Notes under the pieces: model-generated
The model's database searches: none
The model's input: the letters and a program-made list of their open reading frames with translations, nothing else
What the model was told of the DNA's origin: nothing
Part shown: piece after piece, positions 57,535 to 64,000 of the stretch
Layout of the letters: every line of letters starts with the position of its first letter
Numbering within the stretch: position 1 is the stretch's first letter
Assembly: GCA_016703765.1 (NCBI GenBank)
Contig: JADJBL010000045.1
Coordinates: 385,444 to 449,443, forward strand
Source of the DNA: Saprospirales bacterium
GTDB taxonomy: Bacteria; Bacteroidota; Bacteroidia; Chitinophagales; Saprospiraceae
Length of the DNA: 64,000 nucleotides
Reading direction: 5' to 3'
Translations under genes and position numbers: made by a program

Positions 57535-57850
57535 GATGACACCAGCAGAAATATTAAAATCTGTCATTGAACAACAAACGCCAAGAATTAGAGAATCTTT
57601 TTTCGGGACCAAGCTATCATGCAATTCAGCACATTGTAAGACGCCTTGATGTAATTTCTCAATTCTATCCTAACAGCAATGCAGACAGTGTGGACAAAAT
57701 ACAAGAGACACAAGAGTTTTTCAATTTTGGTTGGTCAAATGCTCTCAAACCATTTTACGCTGACCTTGACCTTAATGAGTTCAGGCCATTCCTTTAATCC
57801 ATGATGAAGATATTAGTTGGGCCGTCAAAACAACCGTTAAGCCCCATTGA
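57535..57850 (+). pseudogene. Unknown short gene or gene fragment
   Basis: Joined frames read MTPAEILKSVIEQQTPRIRE, then SGPSYHAIQHIVRRLDVISQ and ALKPFYADLDLNEFRPLIHDEDISW, ending at TGA 57848-57850. There is one shift near 57600 and another near 57795. No family recognised. It could be the last small gene of the defence operon or the truncated start of a larger one. Its end abuts the higBA promoter. Confidence 0.45.
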
Positions 57851-57855
57851 AAAAG

Positions 57856-57887
57856 TTTGGAGAAATTGAACCAAATACCTACCTTTG
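57856..57887 (+). promoter_or_regulatory. Promoter for higBA
   Basis: TTTG at 57856-57859, 20-nt spacer, TACCTTTG at 57880-57887; 24 nt before the higB ATG. Confidence 0.75.
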
Positions 57888-57911
57888 ACGTTAGTAACAT
57901 GACGCGTTAGT

Positions 57912-58193
57912 ATGATAAAGAGCTTTGGCGATAAAGAAACTGAAAGAATCTGGCATGGGTCATACTCCGGGAAGTTTCCCAAGGACATTCAGCCAATTGC
58001 CAGAAGGAAACTGAGAATGATTAATAACGCTCAGGACATTAACGATCTTCGAGTACCTCCAGGGAATAAGTTGGAGAAATTAAAAGGGACCTTAAAGGAT
58101 TTTTGGAGTATTCGAGTTAACGACCAATGGCGAATCATTTTCAAATGGGTTGGAAATGACGCCTACGAAGTTCAAGTAACAGACTATCATTAA
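57912..58193 (+). CDS. higB: Type II toxin, HigB/RelE-like
   Basis: A 93-aa ribosome-dependent mRNA interferase of the HigB group: MIKSFGDKETERIWHGSYSG, RKLRMINNAQDINDLRVPPG, LEKLKGTLKDFWSIRVNDQW and RIIFKW. The C-terminal VQVTDYH is typical. The toxin gene precedes the antitoxin, as is normal for higBA. Intact frame, own promoter. Confidence 0.93.
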   Translation: MIKSFGDKETERIWHGSYSGKFPKDIQPIARRKLRMINNAQDINDLRVPPGNKLEKLKGTLKDFWSIRVNDQWRIIFKWVGNDAYEVQVTDYH

Positions 58194-58205
58194 ATAGAAA
58201 ACAGG

Positions 58206-58505
58206 ATGGAAAAATTACCAAACATACATCCGGGGGAGGTTTTGCTGGAAGAGTTCCTGAACCCACTGGGAATCAGCCAATACAAGTTGGCAAAAGATCT
58301 TAAAATTCCCCAGACAAGGGTTAGCGAAATCGTGAAACGAAAAAGGAGAATTACAGCAGACACCGCATTAAGATTAAGCAAGTACTTTGGTACTTCGGCA
58401 AAGTTTTGGCTTGGACTCCAGGACGATTTCGATATAGAGGAATCCGCAAATCTCTTGGCAAAAGAGTTGACTGAAATCCCGGAAATGAAAAAAAACGTGG
58501 CTTAA
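58206..58505 (+). CDS. higA: Antitoxin HigA, XRE-type
   Basis: A 99-aa antitoxin with NIHPGEVLLEEFLNPLGISQ, YKLAKDLKIPQTRVSEIVKR (HTH) and TALRLSKYFGTSAKFWLGLQ. This is the full HigA/VapI-like signature. It lies 12 nt after higB and likely neutralises HigB and represses the shared promoter at 57856. Confidence 0.93.
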   Translation: MEKLPNIHPGEVLLEEFLNPLGISQYKLAKDLKIPQTRVSEIVKRKRRITADTALRLSKYFGTSAKFWLGLQDDFDIEESANLLAKELTEIPEMKKNVA

Positions 58506-58634
58506 CATTGCACACGTCTTCCATGGCTCGCATCCGCTCGCTCTGTCGCGCGTGCCCACAGTTAGCCCCCACCAAAGCAAAGCCTTGTTTGAACTTTTCC
58601 CAAGAGTTTGTACTTTAGATCATAAAACCGCCGT

Positions 58635-58973
58635 ATGAAGCTGCATCCCTATATGGCTCAAAGGATGGGTCAACTCCATGAGTTGTGCCGGAAGTACAGA
58701 GTCTCCAGGCTCTATGCCTTCGGGTCTATTGTTTCCGGGACATTTGACGTCAAAACGAGCGATATTGACCTGCAAGTTGTACTTCTTCCCATAAAGGATC
58801 CTGTTTCCAAAGGTCTAACGCTTCTTGAGCTATGGGATGAACTGGAAAAGCTTTTTGAAAAAAAGGTCGATTTGTTAACCGACCAGCCCATCAAGAACCC
58901 TTTCTTCCGCAAAGCACTGGAGGAAACTAAAATCCTGGTTTATGACCGAGCAAGCCAAGAAATACCTGTCTGA
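58635..58973 (+). CDS. mntA: MntA-type nucleotidyltransferase (antitoxin of MNT-HEPN pair)
   Basis: A 112-aa minimal nucleotidyltransferase. YAFGSIVSGTFDVKTSDIDL shows the GSxxxG ... SDIDL motif (GS-X10-DxD). MntA proteins AMPylate and so inactivate their HEPN partner. It overlaps the HEPN gene by 32 nt, which is normal for such pairs. Frame intact. Confidence 0.88.
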   Translation: MKLHPYMAQRMGQLHELCRKYRVSRLYAFGSIVSGTFDVKTSDIDLQVVLLPIKDPVSKGLTLLELWDELEKLFEKKVDLLTDQPIKNPFFRKALEETKILVYDRASQEIPV

Positions 58974-59277
58974 CATGCTTAATGCCATCGACCTGGTTAA
59001 TCAGTTTTCTAAAGACACTCCTGATTTTGGGTCCTATCAGGCTGATTTGAAAACCAAAAGTGCGGTGGAGCGGCAATTAGTTATTTTGGGGGAAGCCGTC
59101 AATAAATATTCAAAAGCGGCTCCGGAATCTCCGCTGAACAATATTCCTCAAATTGTTTCTTTTCGCAACCGCCTTGCTCATAATTATGACGAAGTGGATG
59201 ATACCATCGTCTGGGCGGTTTTGAAAAAGCATTTGCCGGCATTAAGGCAAGAAGTAATAAATCTTTTAAAAGAATAA
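58942..59277 (+). CDS. hepT: HepT-like HEPN toxin (DUF86)
   Basis: A 111-aa helical HEPN protein. The RNase motif RX4-6HXY is seen as FRNRLAHNYDEV. VERQLVILGEAVNKYSK is the DUF86 central helix. As the toxin of an MNT-HEPN system it would cut RNA when not modified by MntA. Confidence 0.88.
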   Translation: MTEQAKKYLSDMLNAIDLVNQFSKDTPDFGSYQADLKTKSAVERQLVILGEAVNKYSKAAPESPLNNIPQIVSFRNRLAHNYDEVDDTIVWAVLKKHLPALRQEVINLLKE

Positions 59278-59341
59278 TAGGCCCTATTGGGATGAGGAGG
59301 GATGGAACCAGGAAAAAGATGCACCCCCCTCGAAAAAATAC

Positions 59342-59507
59342 TCAAGCAATAAACGCAAGGTAGTTGCCAGGGTGGATGGCTTCAAAACTGGCTTCCTTGT
59401 AAGTATCAGGCCAGAGCGAGGGCGGTTTGGGTTTTGGTTGCGACCACTACTTTTCCGGGAACCATTCTGCTTTCTACCCGAGATTGGATAATCCGCTGAA
59501 TTTTCAT
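59342..59507 (-). pseudogene. Remnant of an AAA+ ATPase with DUF4143
   Basis: Starts MKIQRIIQSRVESRMVPGKV, the typical beginning of AAA/DUF4143 ATPases just before the Walker A loop. It then jumps, with a frame change, to TYKEASFEAIHPGNYLAFIA, which resembles the C-terminal end of the same family. The whole ATPase core (about 300 residues) is missing. Either a real internal deletion or a collapsed assembly. Confidence 0.6.
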
Positions 59508-59697
59508 ACTGTACTACATAAAATTCATCGTAAAATTATGTATTAGTAGCTGATGGTACGCAAAAAGGGATTGGAGGGATTTAGTGCCACGCAGTAAGCC
59601 AACCGTTCGATTCAACCAACAAGGAAGGCAGGTGGAACTCTGCCGGAGCTGTTGAGGTTTTCTTGAAGAAGTCCTACCTTACCCAAAAGAACGTGAA

Positions 59698-59860
59698 ATG
59701 ACCATTGTTATCAAAGCTCGACCGATAAAGCCACTATTCAGAAGATTCTTGGCGGCTTGGTGATTCCCAAAAAGTTTGATGCCTTTAAGTATTGTGGTGT
59801 ATTCCAGTTGCAGGCATCCCCAATGGCGATACAAAAGACCTTGAGGGACGAATGGGAGTA
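59698..59860 (+). pseudogene. Antitoxin-like short gene, one shift
   Basis: MTIVIKA, then after one shift TDKATIQKILGGLVIPKKFD, AFKYCGVFQLQASP and IQKTLRDEWE. The pattern of a FDxxKYxGVxxL core and a terminal xxLRDEWE is common in small type II antitoxins. No matching toxin gene is recognisable after it. Confidence 0.5.
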
Positions 59861-60032
59861 GCCCTCAAAAACCCCCACTGTTCTCCATCTTCCACAACGA
59901 TTACTTCATGAACCATGCCTTGCTGAAGGCCCGCATGGCAGTCACGCTCACATTCCAGGCTAGTATGGGGATTCGTGGACTCAACAAATGATCTGAAATT
60001 GACTTGATTATTTCACTTTCCGCTTAACTTTG

Positions 60033-60040
60033 TATCTTTG
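60033..60040 (+). promoter_or_regulatory. -7 box upstream of the Fic gene
   Basis: TATCTTTG 21 nt before the chosen ATG at 60062; a possible -33 TTTC lies 18 nt further up. Confidence 0.5.
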
Positions 60041-60061
60041 ATGCGATCAAACGATGGCATC

Positions 60062-60610
60062 ATGATTCATAAATACTACGAAGGAACCCCTCAAATTATC
60101 AATTTGTCCACCGAGATTGGCAGATTGTTAGGCGTTGTAGATGCGACACATCTTAGGAAGCCACAGACTGAACTTAGGAAAAAAAATAAGATAAAGACCA
60201 TTCGTGCATCATTGGGGATAGAAGGGAACACTTTGAGCGAAGATCAGATTACGGCGATAATGGACAATAAACGTGTAATCGGCCCTTCCAAGGATATCAA
60301 AGAGGTGGAGAATGCGATTCAGGCATATGATAACCTTTCAAACTTTGACGCTCTCTCCAAGGAATCTTATTTGGAGGCGGACGGAAATGGAAGGATGGGG
60401 CGATTGTGGCAGACGGTGATATTAATGAAGGCAAATCCCGTGTTTGAGTATTTGCCAATTGAACAAGAGATAAAGAAGAGTCAGGAAGAATATTATAATG
60501 TGTTGAGCCAATGCGACAAGGAAGGACTATCCACAAAATTTGTGGAATACTTATTGGGTAAGATAAAGTTGAGTTTAGCGGAATTGGTGGACACTCAAAG
60601 AGAGCATTTC
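60062..60610 (+). pseudogene. Fic family protein with internal deletion
   Basis: The N-terminal part has the inhibitory-helix and Fic_N patterns (KIKTIRASLGIEGNTLSEDQ; VENAIQAYDNL). After SKESYLEA the sequence jumps directly to DGNGRMGRLWQTVILMK. The canonical loop HPFxDGNGRxGR has thus lost its catalytic His, together with about 80 preceding residues, so AMP transfer is not possible as written. The reading frame is otherwise open and runs, by chance, into the tadA segment at about 60610. The original C-terminus is also uncertain. Confidence 0.75.
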
Positions 60611-60611
60611 A

Positions 60612-60995
60612 GCCTACGAGGAAGGAGAAGCCCCCATTGGCGCGGTGGTGGTTTGCGACAACCAGATCATCGCACGGGCCTATAACCAGACCGAGCGGCT
60701 GAAGGATGTGACGGCCCACGCCGAGATCCTGGCGATCACGGCAGCGTCGGAGCATTTGGGGAGCAAGTACCTCGACGAATGCACGCTGTACGTAACCCTC
60801 GAGCCCTGCGTCATGTGCGCCGGCGCCCTGGCCTGGGCGCAATTGGGTAAACTGGTCTACGGGGCCACGGATGAGAAGCGGGGGTATCTGCGGTTTGGAA
60901 ATGAATTGCTGCATCCGAAGACGAAGATCGCCTACAGGGATCCTGGAGCAGGAGTGCGGCGATCTGATCAAAGGTTTTTCAAGGAGCGCCGATAA
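60612..60995 (+). pseudogene. tadA: tRNA-specific adenosine deaminase, 5'-truncated
   Basis: TadA converts A34 to inosine in tRNA-Arg. The sequence starts inside the gene at SAYEEGEAPIGAVVVCDNQI, lacking about 20 N-terminal residues. The active site is present: TAHAEILAI (HAE) and LEPCVMCAGAL (PCxxC), followed by GATDEKRGYLRFGNELLHPK. Near the end, two opposite one-base shifts (about 60933 and about 60967) corrupt a stretch that should read YGILEQECGDLIKGFFKERR. GC-rich, unlike the Fic gene fused in front, so this marks the right edge of the island. Confidence 0.8.
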
Positions 60996-61087
60996 CGTTA
61001 AACCTTGGTTAAGCCCAGGGTTAAAGTCTTAACCCCATGCGGGGTGTTCCGGCTTCCCTACATTTGGCAGGGTTAAAACACGAAGCC

Positions 61088-61603
61088 ATGAAAACCACTT
61101 ATTTTTTTCTGTTCCTCGCCGCTCTGACGCTCTCTTCCTGCAGTCCGAGACTCAGTTATTTCACCCAGGACCTGGTCAAAGAAAACAACTGGTCGGAGGA
61201 AGAATTGAAGCAGATCCAGTTTTATCTTTCCAACAGCATCGTCCTCCGCAGGGAGGCCAACTCCGGCAACAGCCATATCCGCGAAGGCGGTATCCGCATC
61301 CGAAACGGCCGCAAGGTGGAGGAGATCGTCATTCCGGCGGGCACCCCGGGCGTATTTCTCTTCCGTCCGAAGGAAAATCGCCTGGCGGTCTCTTTGAAAA
61401 ATCGGGCGACAAGCGTTTCCTGATCTTCGGTCCAAGCTCAAGATCAGCAGACGCTATGTGCCTTGCTGGCTACGCCGAGTGGAAAGAAACGCCGGGGCAG
61501 GTCACCTTACGATGGATCATCTGTGGGTGGACGATGGGTCCGCCGTCGCCGCCACTGGTGGGTCGACCTCAAGCGTTCGCGGCAGTATCTGGAAGTCAGG
61601 TAG
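61088..61603 (+). CDS. Lipoprotein of unknown function, frame-shifted
   Basis: Starts MKTTYFFLFLAALTLSSCSP, a clear lipoprotein signal with Cys at about 18. The mature protein reads RLSYFTQDLVKENNWSEEEL, QIQFYLSNSIVLRREANSG and VEEIVIPAGTPGVFLFRP. After shifts near 61400, 61445, 61475 and beyond, it continues as ...GQVTYDGSSVWVDDGS... and LVDLKRSRQYLEVR, ending at TAG 61601-61603. Conserved in appearance, but no named family recognised. Confidence 0.65.
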
Positions 61604-61630
61604 CTCCCGGGAGGGACAGTGAACTAGTAT

Positions 61631-61690
61631 AACCACCGAAAGCGCTAGAACGCTAAGAAATAGATATCCTCTTTGCGTTCTTGGCGCCAA
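61631..61690. repeat. Inverted repeat of the AACCGCnAAGnCGC type, second copy
   Basis: ACCACCGAAAGCGCTAGAAC-like sequence is followed by TTTGCGTTCTTGGCGCC-like sequence; related to the element at 49752-49818. Confidence 0.55.
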
Positions 61691-61767
61691 CGCCAATTTT
61701 TAAAATAGGAATACTGGACTGTTATTACATTATTTACCAGAGTACCGGTTCCTTATTCCTTTTTTCT

Positions 61768-62390
61768 TCAAGCCGGGCGAAAGGGCACAAACTTAGAACT
61801 GGTCGAATCATCGGTTTTCGGTAGTCCTTTTCCCCGACCCGGGTGATGCGTTCCATCCGCTGGCCGACCACAGGGATGACAAGCATTCCGCCGATGGCGA
61901 GTTGGTCCGAGGAGGGTTTGGGGCGCCCGATCGAGCCCGGCCGTGACGAGGATCTTGTCGAAGGGGCAAATTCGGGAGGCCCTTGGTCCCGTCGCGGAAA
62001 AAATAGCGCACCGACGCATGCCCAGTTTTAGAAGAAGGGCCTTTGTTTTCAAATAGAGCGTTTCCTACCTTTCCAGTACGTATAAACCCTTCGCCCAGAA
62101 GGGAGGAATAACCGCCTGATATCCAGAGATAGTGCCGATCTCCATTACTTTATCCCTTTTTGCACCTCCGGCGGGGCAGTTTGGTACGCCACGGTGCTAG
62201 GGATGGGAAATGGTTTGCTCGCAGCCGATAGGAAAGCCATATCCTCGTGGGCCTTTTCCCTTTAGCCTTTTCCAAGAAAAATGACGCGGCAAGGCCTCCA
62301 TGGCGCTGAGAATATGCTCCTCCTTCACTCCTTACTGCAAGAGGGTCGACCAGCTGCGGCGCAGCCTTTGTGCCAATATGTATCTTCCAA
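61768..62390 (-). CDS. pcm: Protein-L-isoaspartate O-methyltransferase, heavily frame-shifted
   Basis: PCMT repairs isoaspartyl residues using AdoMet. Joined minus-strand frames give LEDTYWHKGLRRQLVD, KEEHILSAMEALPRHFFLEK, AFPIGCEQTISHP, the AdoMet motif VMEIGTGSGYQA, YTLERQETLYLKTKALLLKL, PFDKILVTAG, and a C-terminus KFVPFRPA. At least eight shifts and one or two miscalled bases interrupt it. The start is uncertain (no ATG; near 62388). The preserved protein signal across frames points to poor sequence rather than gene decay. Confidence 0.75.
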
Positions 62391-62493
62391 CAGGGTTGCC
62401 AAGCAGCGATCTTCTTTTATGCGCTGAAATTAAGCCTTTTTGAATGATCTTTTCCTATTTTGGGCCTGACCCAACGACCAAAAAACGCCTCCC

Positions 62494-63898
62494 ATGACTG
62501 CTATCAAATTTGGAACCCGGACGGCTGGAGAGCCATTATTGCGGATGACTGTATACGGTGGCCAACGTCGCCCGCGTGGCCGAAGCCCCCGCAAAATGGC
62601 TGTTGCAGCGACTGGGAAACCGTGATCGGCTACGATTGCCGCTTCGCCGGACAACTTTTCTCCGAAGTGACCGCCTGCGTATTGAGCGCCCACGGGATGG
62701 GGAAGCGTACTTTCCGAAAAATTCATCTCCACCCCCATGGTATCCCCTCAGGGTGGTCAAACACCAGGCCGATCTCGGCGTGGGCAGTCGCCTGAAGCCA
62801 CAACCCTCCTTCCACCAAGCGGCTATAAGCTCAAGTCTCATCCTCGGAGGTCCGTTGAGCCCCGGCGAAGTGAGCGAGGTCAGAAGCACTCATTCCCCCA
62901 GGCCATGGGCGGTTTCCAGCCCTCGATGTAGTTAAGGCCGAAGGCCTGATCCGCTACGCCGACCTCGAATCAGAATCCTTTATCGCCCACGTGGAAGCCA
63001 GCTTCCGACGTGCCCGGCATCCACAATTCCAATGTGCGCCTGGCCTACGACGGCCGAACTGGCGCGAGGCCGGGGCGCCATGCGCATCTTGTTGCCAGCA
63101 TAGTTTTTCTACACACCGAATACAATCCCTCCTTTATGGGACAGGCCGCCCGAGCCCATTCACCGCAATCTTTCCGGAACTATCAGGAATACATCCGCGG
63201 CCATCCGGAGATCAATTGCAGAATTTTTATTGACGTTTGCGAAAACGCCGACCGCATCAGGATCACGACGAAAACGGCCATTTTTGTGGACGTTTTTGTA
63301 TCCTGCTGCTGCTCCCTGTATGTCGAAGTATAAAAGAACCGGGCGGGGTGGTGATAGCTTCTCCGTGACCGACTGAAGGAAGAAAATAGCCCACGCTTTC
63401 GGGCTGGAATGCGAGGTGATCCAGATCGGCTTCAAGTACATCGCGAGAATCATAGCCAAAAAAGAGACGTCATCGTAGGCAGCGAAGAATCCGGCGGTCT
63501 GGCGGTGAGAGGCCATATCACGAGCGCGACGGCATCTGGATCGCCATGATGGTGCTTGAATTCATGGCCCGAACCGGCAAGACCCTGCAACAACTGATCA
63601 AGGAGGTTTACAACATCGTCGGCCCTTCGCCACCGACCCGCGACGACCTGCATATCGAGGAAAGCCGCAAGCAGGCCGTCATCGACGCCTGCAAAAACAA
63701 TACCACAAAAGCCAAGGCCCTACCGCGTTCAATCACCGAGGTCTATCGACGGCTTCAAGTTCTACTTCGACGAAGACCGCTGGGTGATGATCCGGCCTTC
63801 CGGCACCAGGAGCCCGTGCTCCGCGTCTACGCGCAGGCTTACGGCTGGGGAGGTGAGAGGAGATATTGGATGCGACGAAGAAAAGTTTTAGTTCTTAG
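62494..63898 (+). CDS. Phosphoglucomutase/phosphomannomutase family enzyme, heavily frame-shifted
   Basis: Alpha-D-phosphohexomutase. Segments appear in order: MTAIKFGT and DGWRAIIADD, VIGYDCRFAGQLFSE, PMVSL, SGYKLKS, FDVPGIHNSNVRLAYDG, KYIARIIAK, VGSEESGGLAVRG, DGIWIAMMVLEFMARTGKTL, DDLHIEESRKQAVIDACKNN, and the phosphate-binding RPSG-EPVLRVYAQAYG near the end, followed by EILDATKK and a stop at about 63896. The catalytic-serine loop TASHNP is corrupted at about 62795-62810. At least ten shifts. It would link glucose-6-P and glucose-1-P (or mannose) pools, so it could supply sugar phosphate to envelope or storage glucan synthesis. Confidence 0.75.
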
Positions 63899-64000
63899 TT
63901 TCCGGTTTTCAGTGTTCAGTTGTTTCTTCTCAGCAGCGTCACTCAAAGACTAAGGTTTACCCTACCAGTATTTGGAAGCCGGAAAAAGTTCTGGCGTGTA
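63899..64000. other. End of window, nothing recognised
   Basis: About 100 bp after the mutase gene with no gene start or clear structure. Confidence 0.5.

Larger units (their letters stand above)
59278..60061. other. Gene-poor stretch with remnants
   Basis: About 780 bp between the HEPN and Fic genes. It contains a minus-strand AAA/DUF4143 remnant (59342-59507), an antitoxin-like fragment (59698-59860), and a short open frame ending near 59992 (SIFHNDYFMNHALLKARMAV) that I do not recognise. Around 59510-59690 I see nothing. Confidence 0.6.

Overview
The window reads as the chromosome of a Bacteroidota bacterium, most likely of the Saprospiria type (inference from content, not from a search). 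Pointers are type IX secretion C-terminal domains on large secreted proteins, SprB-like repeats, a TonB with two long proline tracts, DUF3109, DUF937, UMF1 and DCC-family genes, and repeated use of the Bacteroidota promoter form TTTG-N19/20-TAnnTTTG just upstream of starts. The first 52 kb is GC-rich, densely packed and almost error-free. From about 52.3 to 60.6 kb the DNA is strikingly AT-rich and looks like an acquired defence/toxin-antitoxin island. From 60.6 kb to the end GC-rich housekeeping genes return, but with many single-base indels.

Layout. 0-8.4 kb: a GlgE-pathway cluster (glgE, a TreS-maltokinase fusion, a tiny CBM48 protein, glgB) that would turn trehalose/maltose into branched alpha-glucan through maltose-1-phosphate. 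8.4-15 kb: a secreted cohesin/dockerin-like protein, a UMF1-type MFS transporter and a secreted S9 peptidase. 15-22 kb: a tightly overlapping minus-strand operon fadD-mfd-ydbS-like-ydbT-like, then rpmH. 22-28 kb: TPR protein, TonB, VanZ, gcvH and a mitochondrial-like citrate synthase. 28-35.6 kb: DUF3109, a PpiD/SurA-like foldase, a CNNM/CBS protein, lptC, a lipoprotein, prs and rplY. 35.6-44.4 kb: omega-amidase, DUF937, a Pycsar-effector-like membrane protein, rlmB, an M36 metallopeptidase and an unknown helical protein. 44.6-52 kb: a large T9SS protein, asnS, a DCC protein and guaB.

The most interesting part is 52.5-57.5 kb: a small XRE regulator, a DNA (cytosine-5) methyltransferase with all key motifs, a protein with two GHKL ATPase modules separated by a histidine-kinase-like H-box, and a protein with a receiver-like N-terminus and an unrecognised C-terminal half. 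The genes overlap or lie 2-3 nt apart, so they look like one operon: a possible phosphorelay-controlled restriction or anti-phage system. They are followed by HigBA, an MNT-HEPN pair, and remnants of an AAA/DUF4143 ATPase, an antitoxin and a Fic protein. The reading frames of this operon are broken by many one-base shifts, nearly all at A/T homopolymers, while the protein sequence across frames stays well conserved. I read these mainly as sequencing or assembly errors, not gene decay.

Intergenic DNA is unusually structured. There are perfect or near-perfect hairpins with three-base loops, long palindromes whose arms are tandem GTTTAG or GTTAAT units, and a 36-37 nt element present twice, each copy followed at once by an intrinsic terminator. 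Poly-G tracts at about 31.0 and 48.2 kb look like artefacts or assembly joins.
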